32,734 nucleotides of DNA from an uncultured Eubacterium sp. (GCA_947385775.1 CANDMI010000044.1:1-32734); one strand, 5' to 3'; counted from the first letter of the stretch, positions 16,050 to 23,907 are shown. Notes: generated from the letters alone by a model not told the origin. Numbers and translations are program-made.

Positions 16050-17153
16050 ATGTTTAAGATGTATTCGATCAAAAATTATCGTTTTCGATTGCTGTTTTAT
16101 GTGGTCGCGCTGACTGTAATCGGGATATTTGTAATCGGGAGCGCAAGGCAGTCTGTGCAAAGCAGGCAGATTGCGGGAATGATCGTGGGAATGGCGGCGT
16201 TGCTTGTCTTTTCCTTATTTGATTATTCGCTTTTGCTAAAGCTTTCCTGGTTGATTTATTTTGGAAACTTAGGATTGCTTACCCTGGTGCTTTTGATGGG
16301 GAGCAGCTCCCATGGCGCGGGAAGATGGCTTCGGATCGCCGGCATCCAGTTCCAGCCGTCAGAACTGTCCAAGGTTTTGCTGATTTTGTTTTTTTCCGCT
16401 TTTTTTATGAAATACCAAGAGCAGATCAGCACGCTTCGGGCGCTTATCATTACAGCCATATTGATCGCGATCCCATTGGCGCTGATATTAAAGCAGCCGG
16501 ATTTATCCACTACGATCGTAACGACGTTGATGTTCCTTACGATACTGTTTGCGGCGGGGATCAACTACCGGATCGTAGCCGGCGCGATCGCGGTCTGCAT
16601 CCCGGCGGCCATCGTATTGCTCTACCTGCTGATGCAGCCGGATCAGACGATCTTACAGGGCTATCAGATGATACGTATTTTGGCATGGCGTTACCCGAAG
16701 CAGTACCCGCAGCAGGCATACCAGCAGCAAAATTCGATCATGGCGATCGGCTCCGGGCAGCTATGGGGGAAAGGGTTAAACAATGACAGCATATCTTCTG
16801 TCAAAAATGGTAATTTTATTTCAGAGCCGCATACGGATTTCATATTTTCTATCGTGGGGGAGGAACTTGGATTCGTAGGCTCTGCGGCAGTGATCGTGCT
16901 ATTGATCTTAATCGCGTTGGAATGTATTTTTATCGCAAGAAAAGCCAAAGACTTATCCGGCCGCCTGATCTGCTGCGGCATGGCGGCGTGGGTTGGATTC
17001 CAAAGCTTTATTAACATCAGCGTTACGACAGGCTTGCTGCCAAACACCGGGCTGACTTTGCCGTTTGTGAGCTACGGGCTGACTTCTTTGGTGGCATTGT
17101 ATATGGGGATAGGTATTGTACTAAATGTGGGATTACAACAAAAAAAATATTAA
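16050..17153 (+). CDS. rodA: SEDS glycosyltransferase RodA
   Basis: RodA polymerises lipid II glycan strands with PBP2. The 367-residue protein is strongly hydrophobic with about ten membrane segments. Diagnostic SEDS motifs are GAGRWLRIAGIQFQPSELSK at about residues 91-110, LKQPDLSTT, GYQMIRILAWRYP, SEPHTDFIFSIVGEELGF and the final GLTLPFVSYGLTSLVALYMGIG. The ATG at 16050 is preceded by GCAGGG. FtsW is the alternative, but the position in the mre/PBP2/min series and the length favour RodA. MgsA follows immediately. Confidence 0.93.
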   Translation: MFKMYSIKNYRFRLLFYVVALTVIGIFVIGSARQSVQSRQIAGMIVGMAALLVFSLFDYSLLLKLSWLIYFGNLGLLTLVLLMGSSSHGAGRWLRIAGIQFQPSELSKVLLILFFSAFFMKYQEQISTLRALIITAILIAIPLALILKQPDLSTTIVTTLMFLTILFAAGINYRIVAGAIAVCIPAAIVLLYLLMQPDQTILQGYQMIRILAWRYPKQYPQQAYQQQNSIMAIGSGQLWGKGLNNDSISSVKNGNFISEPHTDFIFSIVGEELGFVGSAAVIVLLILIALECIFIARKAKDLSGRLICCGMAAWVGFQSFINISVTTGLLPNTGLTLPFVSYGLTSLVALYMGIGIVLNVGLQQKKY

Positions 17154-17160
17154 GCGGGGT

Positions 17161-17190
17161 ATGACAAGATGAATAATGACAAGATGAATA
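17161..17190 (+). repeat. Perfect 15-bp tandem duplication at the mgsA start
   Basis: ATGACAAGATGAATA occurs twice in a row (17161-17175 and 17176-17190). Each copy carries an internal ATG, at 17169 and 17184, both in the mgsA frame. The duplication therefore adds five residues (MNNDK) before the family's usual MNIGLIAHD start and moves the ribosome site relative to the original ATG. Confidence 0.93.
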
Positions 17191-17579
17191 TCGGATTGAT
17201 CGCACATGACGCGAAGAAAAAATTAATGCAGAATTTTTGCATCGCATATCGGGGGACTTTATGCAAACATGGGTTGTATGCGACCGGGACGACCGGCAGG
17301 CTGATCGAAGAAGTCGCGAATTTATCCATCCATAAATATCTGGCGGGGCATTTAGGCGGAGTGCAGCAGCTTAGCGCCCAGATTGAAAATAATGACATTG
17401 ACCTTGTGGTCTTTTTACGCGACCCTTCGTCTCCAAAAAAACACGAGCCAGACGTGAATAACATTGTAAAATTGTGCGATACGTATAACATTCCGTTGGC
17501 GACGAATGTGGCGACCGCGGAATTATTGATCAAAGCTTTAGAAAGAGGAGATTTGGATTGGCGTGAAATGTACAGGTAA
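17169..17579 (+). CDS. mgsA: Methylglyoxal synthase homologue with the catalytic Asp replaced by Val
   Basis: The family converts dihydroxyacetone phosphate to methylglyoxal and phosphate. This 136-residue protein keeps GLIAHDAKKKLM (phosphate and His/Asp contacts), LYATGTTGRLI, FLRDPSSPKKHEPDV and NIPLATNVATAELLI. The loop that carries the catalytic base, SGPMGGDQQ in E. coli with Asp71, reads AGHLGGVQQ here. Val65 stands in for the Asp, and the preceding Ser and Pro are also changed. By established mechanism that Asp is essential, so activity is doubtful. Position after rodA is common in Clostridia. ATG 17169 is used; ATG 17184 is the alternative. The 3' end overlaps the next gene by 17 bases. 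Confidence 0.88.
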   Translation: MNNDKMNIGLIAHDAKKKLMQNFCIAYRGTLCKHGLYATGTTGRLIEEVANLSIHKYLAGHLGGVQQLSAQIENNDIDLVVFLRDPSSPKKHEPDVNNIVKLCDTYNIPLATNVATAELLIKALERGDLDWREMYR

Positions 17580-18555
17580 CTATAAAAGGAGGGCTGCCGC
17601 GGCTGTTTTATTTTTTGTGATGCTGCTTACCGGCTGCGGCGGGCGCGCCTATGAACTGGAGCAGGCGTACGACGTATACGGAATGCGCCTGCATTTTCAG
17701 GACGCAAAGACAGCCGCCGACCCTTCCAATGACAATTTATATTTTGCAAAAAGCCTTTGCGTCGGCGGGGAGGATGGCACAGGCGCGCCGCTGCCAGAAT
17801 ATTCTAAAAAAGCGGCGGGGGCGGGGGTGTTTTATTTAACGGATGGGGACATTCCTTATTCCCAAAATATTTATAAAAAGCTTTACCCCGCCAGCACGAC
17901 AAAGATTTTGACCGCGTATATCGCGTTAAAATATGGAAACCTTACAGACACTGTGACCGTAAGCGAAAAAGCCGCGAGCCAGAGCGCGGATTCATCCGTC
18001 TGCGGCCTTCTTACCGGAGACACGCTTACGTTAGAGGAGCTTTTATACGGGCTGCTTTTAAAAAGCGGCAACGACGCGGCTGAGGCGATCGCAGAGCACA
18101 TAAGCGGCAGCATGGAGGAATTTGCCGCGCTTATGAATGAGGAGGCGATGTCTTTGGGCGCGACGCATTCCCACTTTGTAAACGCGCATGGGCTGCATGA
18201 CAAGGAGCATTATACGTGCGTCTATGATCTATACTTATTGTTCCAGTCCGCGTTAAAATACGACGCGTTTCAAAAAATCATCCATACGCCAAAGTATACG
18301 GTCACCTATATCAATGGATGGGGCAACCAGGTTTCCCAGGAATGGGAATCCACGGATTTATTTTTAACCGGCGGCGCGAAAGCCCCAAAGGGCGTTACGG
18401 TGCTTGGCGGGAAAACCGGGACGACAAAAAAGGCGGGATACTGCCTTGCATTATACAGCAAAAACGCGAAAAAGGAGCCTGTCATTACGATCGTGATGAA
18501 AGCTGACAGCAGCGAGAGTCTGTATGGCTATATGGGCAAATTATTAGGGATGTGA
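17563..18555 (+). CDS. Lipoprotein D-alanyl-D-alanine carboxypeptidase (peptidase S11, low-molecular-mass PBP)
   Basis: This 330-residue protein trims the terminal D-Ala of peptidoglycan stem peptides outside the membrane. The N-terminus is a lipoprotein signal: basic NYKRRAAAA, then VLFFVMLLTGC with lipobox LTGC at about residues 23-26. The S11 motifs are complete: PASTTKILTAY (Ser-X-X-Lys), KSGNDAAEAIA (Ser-Gly-Asn) and GGKTGTTKKAGYC (Lys-Thr-Gly). The protein ends about 50 residues after the KTG motif, so the C-terminal beta domain of DacA/PBP5 is absent; lipid anchoring would replace its membrane tether. GTG 17563 overlaps mgsA. LspA, encoded at 23325, would process its signal. Confidence 0.92.
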   Translation: MKCTGNYKRRAAAAVLFFVMLLTGCGGRAYELEQAYDVYGMRLHFQDAKTAADPSNDNLYFAKSLCVGGEDGTGAPLPEYSKKAAGAGVFYLTDGDIPYSQNIYKKLYPASTTKILTAYIALKYGNLTDTVTVSEKAASQSADSSVCGLLTGDTLTLEELLYGLLLKSGNDAAEAIAEHISGSMEEFAALMNEEAMSLGATHSHFVNAHGLHDKEHYTCVYDLYLLFQSALKYDAFQKIIHTPKYTVTYINGWGNQVSQEWESTDLFLTGGAKAPKGVTVLGGKTGTTKKAGYCLALYSKNAKKEPVITIVMKADSSESLYGYMGKLLGM

Positions 18556-18566
18556 AAAAATAGCAG

Positions 18567-18595
18567 TTGTATTTTAGCGCAAAGTATTTTATAAT
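18567..18595 (+). promoter_or_regulatory. Sigma-A promoter for the P-loop gene
   Basis: TTGTAT at 18567-18572 and a perfect TATAAT at 18590-18595 are separated by 17 bases. The next start codon, at 18693, is about 90 bases away, leaving an A/T-rich leader. Confidence 0.6.
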
Positions 18596-18692
18596 GATTT
18601 TAACAAATTAAAGTTGATGAAATCGTTTTTTTTGAACAAATTGAATATCAAAAATGGAGAAAATCAGCGTTAACATGCAGGAGGAGAGGACA

Positions 18693-19112
18693 ATGGTCGA
18701 GATTATTTGTGGCGTTAAAGGAAAAGGGAAAACGAAATATCTGCTGGATAAGGCGAACGAGGCGATCAAAAGCGCCCAGGGGAATGTGGTGTATTTGGAC
18801 AAAAGCCAAAAGCATATGTACGAGTTAAACAATAAGATTCGCTTGATCAATGTGACCGATTTCCCAGTGTCGAATTGTGATGAGTTTTTAGGGTTCATTT
18901 GCGGCATAGTATCCCAGGATCATGATCTGCAAGAAATGTATCTGGACAGCTTCATTACGATCGCCGGTTTGGAGGACAACCAGTTGCAGCACGCAATCGA
19001 AAAGCTGGATATCATCAGTGAAAAATACAACGTGAAATTTTTCTTAAGTATTTCCAAGGATGAGAGGGATCTGCCGGAATGTGCGAAAGCAAAGGTGATC
19101 ATCTCCCTGTAA
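18693..19112 (+). CDS. Small orphan P-loop protein
   Basis: This protein has 139 residues from ATG 18693, chosen because GGAGGAGAGG lies just upstream; the longer frame from 18654 runs through that site. A Walker A motif opens the protein: EIICGVKGKGKTKYLLDKA, residues 3-21. A hydrophobic strand follows (NVVYLDKS, about 33-40) that could be Walker B-like although it lacks a second acidic residue. The rest is mixed alpha/beta, ending with KAKVIISL. I recall similar proteins in Clostridia, sometimes loosely annotated as PilT-like, but no PilT-specific motif is visible. The function is unknown. It is transcribed alone from its own promoter and closed by a strong terminator. Confidence 0.82.
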   Translation: MVEIICGVKGKGKTKYLLDKANEAIKSAQGNVVYLDKSQKHMYELNNKIRLINVTDFPVSNCDEFLGFICGIVSQDHDLQEMYLDSFITIAGLEDNQLQHAIEKLDIISEKYNVKFFLSISKDERDLPECAKAKVIISL

Positions 19113-19123
19113 GAAACAAAGGA

Positions 19124-19160
19124 ATGGTGTCTTAAGCGTACTTAAGACACCATGTTTTTT
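19124..19160. terminator. Strong terminator between convergent genes
   Basis: A perfect 13-bp stem, ATGGTGTCTTAAG with CTTAAGACACCAT, encloses the loop CGTA and is followed by G and six T on the plus strand. The minus-strand flank is only moderately T-rich. It lies between the stops of two convergent genes. Confidence 0.92.
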
Positions 19161-19162
19161 CC

Positions 19163-19381
19163 TTACTCGACTCCCTGGTCCATCGAGCGGATCCGCCCAT
19201 AAGCGCTTAGCAGGTACAGCCCACCAATGCCGACAAGAGCATATACGATCCGTGAGATCCAGGACATATTCCCAAACAGGAATGCCACGAGGTCAAAACG
19301 GAAAAAACCGATCAAACCCCAGTTTACGGCGCCTACGATTACTAGTGTAAGTAACGTATAATCCAGAAATTTCGAATTCAT
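19163..19381 (-). CDS. DUF378 family small membrane protein
   Basis: This 72-residue protein contains the family signature IVGAVNWGLIGFFRFDLVAFLFG. Two hydrophobic helices flank it (YTLLTLVIVGAVNWGLIGFF and WISRIVYALVGIGGLYLL). The start at 19381 (MNSKFLDY) has GGAGG nine bases upstream and matches the usual family N-terminus. An in-frame ATG at 19411 has its own AGGAGG farther upstream, so a longer form with ten extra residues is possible. The function of DUF378 is unknown. It stands alone, convergent with the P-loop gene and divergent from the HlyD-like gene. Confidence 0.88.
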   Translation of the reverse strand: MNSKFLDYTLLTLVIVGAVNWGLIGFFRFDLVAFLFGNMSWISRIVYALVGIGGLYLLSAYGRIRSMDQGVE

Positions 19382-19509
19382 AAGATTGTTACCTCCTAAT
19401 TTGGAAAGCATTTAGTTTCTTTCCTCCTATATTATAGACAAAATCCTGGACCTTATACGTCTCCAAAAGGAATGCCAAAAAGTAAATTTTTCCAGAAAAA
19501 AATGATGAA

Positions 19510-20934
19510 ATGATGAAGGATAGACAGATTAGGAAAAAACGAAAGAAAATTGTCCGTTTTCCTGGAGGACTGCATCCAAATATTGGCACCGTGACGTTTT
19601 CGTTCATAGCCGTTTATATCGCGTTTAATATTTACAGCTATCTGACGGCTGTCCATATCAGCCATTACGAGGTCGAGCAGGGGACGATTGAAGTGAATAC
19701 GTCCTACACCGGACTGATCATACGTAAGGAGACTGTCATAAACGCGTCCCAAAGCGGCAGGCTTGACTATTACCTAAAGGACAACACGAAAGCGGGAAAC
19801 GGGACGCTGGTTTGCTCCATTGATGAAAATGGGAACGTGTCGGAGCGTTTAAATGAACAAACGGATTCAAGCGCCGTCTTGTCCGAGGATAACCTTTCGG
19901 ATATTCAAAACTCCATCCAGGACTATTTGAGCACTTACCAGGATGGCAGTTTTTATTCGACATATAATTTCAAATCCGATTTAAGCGGAAAGCTGATGGA
20001 AGCGATGAACCTTAGTGCGTTAAACGCCATTGCGGACTATACGGATTACGCAAAGGACAATCAGACCTTCCATTTATATCGCGCCGCAGAGCCTGGGATC
20101 GTGGCCTATTATACGGATGGCTTGGAAAACGTGACCGTTGATACGATCATCAACGATTACTTTGACCAGTCCAAATATCCGAAAAGCAGCCTGAAAACAG
20201 AAGGCAAGGTGGAAAGCGGGCAGCCTGTGTATAAACTGATCACAGACGAATCCTGGCAGATCGTCGTCCCGATCGAAGAATCGATGAAGCGGGAGCTGCA
20301 AGACGGCGAGGTCGTCCAGATCAAGTTTAAAGAGGACAATATGACCGCCTGGGCGAATTATGTGATGGAGCAAAAAAACGGGCAGGACTACCTTATTTTA
20401 ACGCTTCAAAATTCCATGATCCGTTATGCGTATGAGCGCTATATTGACATCAACATCATGCTGGACCAGCAGACCGGCCTTAAGATCCCAAACAGCGCGA
20501 TCACGACAAAGTCCTTTGAGCTTGTTCCAAAATCCTATTTTACGCAAGGGAACGGCACGTCAAACCAGACCGGGCTTTTGGTGGAGCGGCGCAAGGATGA
20601 CGGAAATTATACCGAGGCTGAATTTGTCAATGTAACCGTGTATTATGAAGATGAAAAAGAAGAATTATCTTATATTTCGCAAAGCGACATTAAGCCTGGC
20701 GATTTAATTGTCATGCCCGGGTCCACGCAACGCTATGAGGTGGAAAAAACTGCCAAATTAAAGGGCGTTTATAATATTAACAAGGGCTACGCCGTCTTTC
20801 GGCTGATCGATGAAATTTATCACAATGACAATTATACGATCGTAGACCCTGCCACAAAATACGGCATCATGCTCTATGACCATATCGCGCTAGACGGGGG
20901 GGCGGTCATAGAAGGCCAGATGATCAGCCTGTAG
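19510..20934 (+). CDS. HlyD-like membrane-anchored adaptor protein
   Basis: This 474-residue protein has a basic cytoplasmic start (KDRQIRKKRKKIVRF), one membrane helix at about residues 27-49 (VTFSFIAVYIAFNIYSYLTA) and a large extracytoplasmic part. The early extracellular segment resembles the HlyD-type biotinyl-lipoyl half-motif: VEQGTIEVNTSYTGLIIRKE, about 56-75. The corresponding second half may be EPGIVAYYTDGLENV (about 196-210). The C-terminal region has a beta-rich arrangement (LKIPNSAITTKSF, PGDLIVMPGSTQRYEV) seen in periplasmic adaptor proteins. No ABC or RND transporter lies nearby. The start has no clear ribosome site; ATG 19510 and 19513 are equivalent. Its constant partner may instead be the division genes that follow. 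Confidence 0.75.
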   Translation: MMKDRQIRKKRKKIVRFPGGLHPNIGTVTFSFIAVYIAFNIYSYLTAVHISHYEVEQGTIEVNTSYTGLIIRKETVINASQSGRLDYYLKDNTKAGNGTLVCSIDENGNVSERLNEQTDSSAVLSEDNLSDIQNSIQDYLSTYQDGSFYSTYNFKSDLSGKLMEAMNLSALNAIADYTDYAKDNQTFHLYRAAEPGIVAYYTDGLENVTVDTIINDYFDQSKYPKSSLKTEGKVESGQPVYKLITDESWQIVVPIEESMKRELQDGEVVQIKFKEDNMTAWANYVMEQKNGQDYLILTLQNSMIRYAYERYIDINIMLDQQTGLKIPNSAITTKSFELVPKSYFTQGNGTSNQTGLLVERRKDDGNYTEAEFVNVTVYYEDEKEELSYISQSDIKPGDLIVMPGSTQRYEVEKTAKLKGVYNINKGYAVFRLIDEIYHNDNYTIVDPATKYGIMLYDHIALDGGAVIEGQMISL

Positions 20935-21026
20935 CGTTTTGCCCATGCATGAAAACAACCATTTTGACTTTAATCGCTTATTGTTTGTTATCGTTTCGTT
21001 CTGGTTAAAATAGGAGGATATAGGAT

Positions 21027-21728
21027 ATGTTAAAGGAAAATTTAGCAAAAGTGGAAGAAAATGTCCGTACTGCCTGTAAAGTTTGCGGCAAAGAGCGCGA
21101 AGAGGTGACGCTAATTGCGGTCAGCAAGACAAAACCGGTTTCGATGCTACAGGAGATTTACGAACAGGGCGTGCGGGATTTTGGTGAAAATAAAGCGCAG
21201 GAGATCTGTGAAAAATATGACAAGCTTCCGTCCGATATCCGCTGGCATATGATCGGGCATTTGCAGCGCAATAAAGTGAAATCCATTATCGATAAGGTAT
21301 GCCTGATCCATTCTCTGGATTCCTACCGCCTGGCGGAAGAGATCAATATACAGGCGAAAAAGCATAACCTCGTGATGCCTGTCTTAGTGCAGGTGAACAT
21401 TGCGAATGAGGATACGAAATTTGGCGTTCGCCCGGAGGATGCGATGTTGCTGGCGCAGGAGGTCAGCCATTTAAACAATATTAAGATCCGTGGGCTTATG
21501 ACAGTGGCTCCATTTGTGGACGATCCGCAAGACAATCGAAAATATTTTCAACAATTAAAAAAATTGGCGGTTGACATCGCTTGCAAAAACATGGATAATG
21601 TTTCTATGGAAATTTTATCCATGGGCATGACTGGGGATTATATGACGGCGATTGAAGAAGGCGCTACAATGGTACGCGTTGGCACCGGAATTTTTGGTGA
21701 AAGATACTATGGAAAAAATAACCAGTAA
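21027..21728 (+). CDS. yggS: PLP homeostasis protein YggS/YlmE
   Basis: This 233-residue single-domain PLP protein has the fold of alanine racemase's N-terminal barrel and buffers vitamin B6. The PLP lysine sits in LIAVSKTKP at about residue 36. Other signatures are RDFGENKAQEI, IRWHMIGHLQRNKVKSI, VQVNIANEDTKFGV, RGLMTVAPF and LSMGMTGDYMTAIEEGATMVRVGTGIFG. ATG 21027 follows AGGAGG. It begins the division-linked series with sepF and ylmH, a conserved Gram-positive order. Confidence 0.96.
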   Translation: MLKENLAKVEENVRTACKVCGKEREEVTLIAVSKTKPVSMLQEIYEQGVRDFGENKAQEICEKYDKLPSDIRWHMIGHLQRNKVKSIIDKVCLIHSLDSYRLAEEINIQAKKHNLVMPVLVQVNIANEDTKFGVRPEDAMLLAQEVSHLNNIKIRGLMTVAPFVDDPQDNRKYFQQLKKLAVDIACKNMDNVSMEILSMGMTGDYMTAIEEGATMVRVGTGIFGERYYGKNNQ

Positions 21729-21778
21729 GGTGTATGATAGGGCTTAAAGCGTTATGTCAGCGTAATATAGAGGATTTG

Positions 21779-21805
21779 TTACAGGAAAGTTAGGTTGCTG
21801 TAACG
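21779..21805 (+). other. Hairpin in the leader of sepF
   Basis: GTTACAG and CTGTAAC form a 7-bp stem around a 13-base loop, 28 bases before the sepF start. No T-run follows. It could be an attenuator, an RNA-processing site or the end of a short-range repeat; the sequence does not decide. Confidence 0.4.
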
Positions 21806-21832
21806 AGGATTTTCGAAAATAGGAGAGTATAT

Positions 21833-22378
21833 ATGGGCTTAGTAGATTCACTTTTAAATGTAATGCACATGAATCCAGATGACGACGACGAATATTATGA
21901 TGATGATTATGAAGAAGAAGAAGAGGAGGAAGAGGATCTCTCCAGCTATCGCCATAATCAGGGAAAAAATTCAGACGATTATTATAAAGGCTCGGGCAAC
22001 CAGCCGATCGATATCAACCGCAACCGCGACAAAAGGACAAGCAGCAAGGTCACGCCGATGCGCTCTTCGAAACGGGCGTCCGGCAATGGCTTAGAGGTGT
22101 GCGTGATCAAGCCGACCTCCTTTGACGACGCAAGGGAGATTACGGAAACGCTGCTTATGAACCGTCCAGTGATCTTAAATGTGGAAGGGCTTGACGTAGA
22201 CATGGCGCAGCGGATCATTGATTTTTCCTCAGGCTCGTGCTTTGCGATCAGCGGAAATTTACAGAAGGTGTCAAATTATATCTTTATCATCACGCCTTCG
22301 AATGTGGAGATTTCCGGCGACATTCAAAGCTTATTTGATTCCACGTACGGCTCCGCGCCGATCCGTATGGAATTTTAG
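21833..22378 (+). CDS. sepF: Cell division protein SepF
   Basis: SepF tethers FtsZ to the membrane and shapes the septum in Gram-positives. The 181-residue protein has the amphipathic N-terminal anchor MGLVDSLLNVMHM and a very acidic linker (DDDDEYYDDDYEEEEEEEED, residues 17-36). A basic spacer follows, then the folded domain from about 82 with VCVIKPTSFDDAREITETLL, NRPVILNVEGLD, RIIDFSSGSCFAISG and the terminal FIITPSNVEISGDIQ. ATG 21833 follows AGGAGAG. It lies about 100 bases after yggS and 10 bases before ylmH. Confidence 0.96.
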   Translation: MGLVDSLLNVMHMNPDDDDEYYDDDYEEEEEEEEDLSSYRHNQGKNSDDYYKGSGNQPIDINRNRDKRTSSKVTPMRSSKRASGNGLEVCVIKPTSFDDAREITETLLMNRPVILNVEGLDVDMAQRIIDFSSGSCFAISGNLQKVSNYIFIITPSNVEISGDIQSLFDSTYGSAPIRMEF

Positions 22379-22388
22379 GGTAAAAGCT

Positions 22389-23150
22389 ATGGAGCAAGAC
22401 GAACAATATTTAAAAAAACACTTAATAGACCTTTCAAGGCGTGCGGAAAATAAAAATATCGTCACATACAGCAATTTTTTAAACTTAAACGAGCTTAGCG
22501 TACTTTGCCAGGCGAAGTATGAGTTAGATTGCCCTTATGAGCTATATGGCGGGTATGAACATGCAGAGCGTAAGATGGCTGCATTTTTGCCAAGCAGCCA
22601 TTCTTTTGTTATGGAAAAAGCAGATTATCCGATATCCGCCGTAAGCTTAAATCCGCTGCATCAAAAATTTGCGGAGGACTTTACCCACCGGGATGTGCTC
22701 GGCTCCCTTATGGGACTTGGCATGAAGCGTGAAATGCTGGGGGATATCATCGTAAAGGATGCAAAAGCCATCATTTTTTGCGCGGATTCCATATGCGGTT
22801 ATCTTACAGAGCAATGCAGCCAGGTGCGCCGCACGATGGTGCGCTGTGAAAAAATATCAATTTCTGATTTTACTTATGAACCATCTTTTCTGGAAAAAGA
22901 AGGCACGGTTGCCTCTTTTCGTTTAGACACAATTATCGCAGATGTCTGTAAATTGACACGTTCTCATGCACAGAAAGTAATTTCTGAAGGGAACGCCTTC
23001 ATTAATTCACAAAAAATATTAAGTAAAGATTACATCTGCCGGGACGGGGATGTTTTGTCTGTGCGTCATCATGGGAAATATATCATAGAAACGTCGGATA
23101 AGACAAGCCGGAAAGGGAAAATGAAGTATAGATATAAAATTTATATGTGA
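22389..23150 (+). CDS. ylmH: YlmH family S4-domain RNA-binding protein
   Basis: The protein has 253 residues from ATG 22389; the open frame upstream overlaps sepF and is not used. The N-terminal two thirds match the YlmH family (VTYSNFLNLNEL, GGYEHAERKMAAFLPSS, HRDVLGSLMGLGMKREMLGDI). The C-terminal S4 RNA-binding domain starts near residue 178: SFRLDTIIADVCKLTRSHAQ, then VISEGNAFINSQKILSKDYICRDGDVLSVR. YlmH sits in the division cluster but acts on ribosomes; work in Bacillus links it to rescue of stalled 50S subunits. The ribosome site (AGGGT) is weak, consistent with translation coupled to sepF. Confidence 0.94.
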   Translation: MEQDEQYLKKHLIDLSRRAENKNIVTYSNFLNLNELSVLCQAKYELDCPYELYGGYEHAERKMAAFLPSSHSFVMEKADYPISAVSLNPLHQKFAEDFTHRDVLGSLMGLGMKREMLGDIIVKDAKAIIFCADSICGYLTEQCSQVRRTMVRCEKISISDFTYEPSFLEKEGTVASFRLDTIIADVCKLTRSHAQKVISEGNAFINSQKILSKDYICRDGDVLSVRHHGKYIIETSDKTSRKGKMKYRYKIYM

Positions 23151-23324
23151 TTATGCCTATTAGATCAGGATGAGATTTATTTTAGATTTATATCGGATAA
23201 AGGTCTATGAAAAAGGATAATGTTTCGTAGGATAAGATTAATTTTAGGGATTTTGGATAAATAAAATATCATAACTTTATCGCTCGTAATCATAAAAATA
23301 GTATAAAGGAGAGAAGAGAGAAAT

Positions 23325-23840
23325 TTGAAAACGAAGAAAGGGAGCCTGTTTTTTTTAGCCATAGGAACAATATTGCTGGCGGCGCTGGATCAGCTGACAA
23401 AGTGGGCTGCGATTACTTATTTAAAAGAAAATTTAGCTTTTCCGATTATAAAAGGAGTATTTGAGCTGTCCTATTTGGAAAACAGGGGTTCCGCCTTTGG
23501 GCTGATGCAGGGGAAACGGTATTTTTTTCTCGCGATGACGGCAGTAGTATTGATCATAATCCCATATATTTACAGTAAAATGCCTTTGTCGCCGCGTTTT
23601 AGGCTGCTGCGCCTGGATGCGGTATTCTTTTTGGCGGGGGCTTTGGGCAATGCGATCGACCGGGTCATAAGGGGATACGTCGTAGATTTTTTTTATTTTT
23701 CACTCATAGATTTCCCGGTCTTTAATGTGGCGGATATTTATGTGTCCGTGTCGGCTTTTGCGTTGTTTCTTTTAATGTTTTTTTATTATAAAGAAGAGGA
23801 TTTAAACCAAATTGAGCTGACGCGCAGGAAATCGGAATAA
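23325..23840 (+). CDS. lspA: Lipoprotein signal peptidase LspA
   Basis: LspA cleaves prolipoprotein signal peptides after lipid modification. The 171-residue protein has four membrane helices. The catalytic pair is present: GALGNAIDRVIRGYVVDF and FNVADIYVSV, each with the required Asp. DQLTKW and LENRGSAFGLMQ are the other conserved blocks. The start is TTG 23325 with GGAGAG upstream. The last 27 bases are the first copy of a degenerate repeat that continues into the rluD start. In many Firmicutes divIVA precedes it; here 174 bases of AT-rich sequence with several GGATAA words lie between ylmH and lspA instead. Confidence 0.97.
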   Translation: MKTKKGSLFFLAIGTILLAALDQLTKWAAITYLKENLAFPIIKGVFELSYLENRGSAFGLMQGKRYFFLAMTAVVLIIIPYIYSKMPLSPRFRLLRLDAVFFLAGALGNAIDRVIRGYVVDFFYFSLIDFPVFNVADIYVSVSAFALFLLMFFYYKEEDLNQIELTRRKSE

Positions 23841-23907
23841 AATCGAAGTTGACGCGTAGGAAAGTGGAATATAAGAATTTAAGTTGACATGCAGGAAGTC
23901 GGAGTGG
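23814..23907 (+). repeat. Degenerate triplication spanning the lspA stop and rluD start
   Basis: Three copies of about 26 bases begin at 23814, 23845 and 23881. They share AGCTGACGCGCAGGAA, AGTTGACGCGTAGGAA and AGTTGACATGCAGGAA, each followed by a GGAATA or GGAGTG word. Copy 1 encodes the LspA C-terminus and copy 3 supplies the AGGAAG ribosome site of rluD. Confidence 0.85.

Noticed and set aside
19163-19411. Longer start of the DUF378 gene at 19411
   Set aside because: It has an AGGAGG farther upstream, but the family's usual N-terminus and the better-placed GGAGG support 19381.
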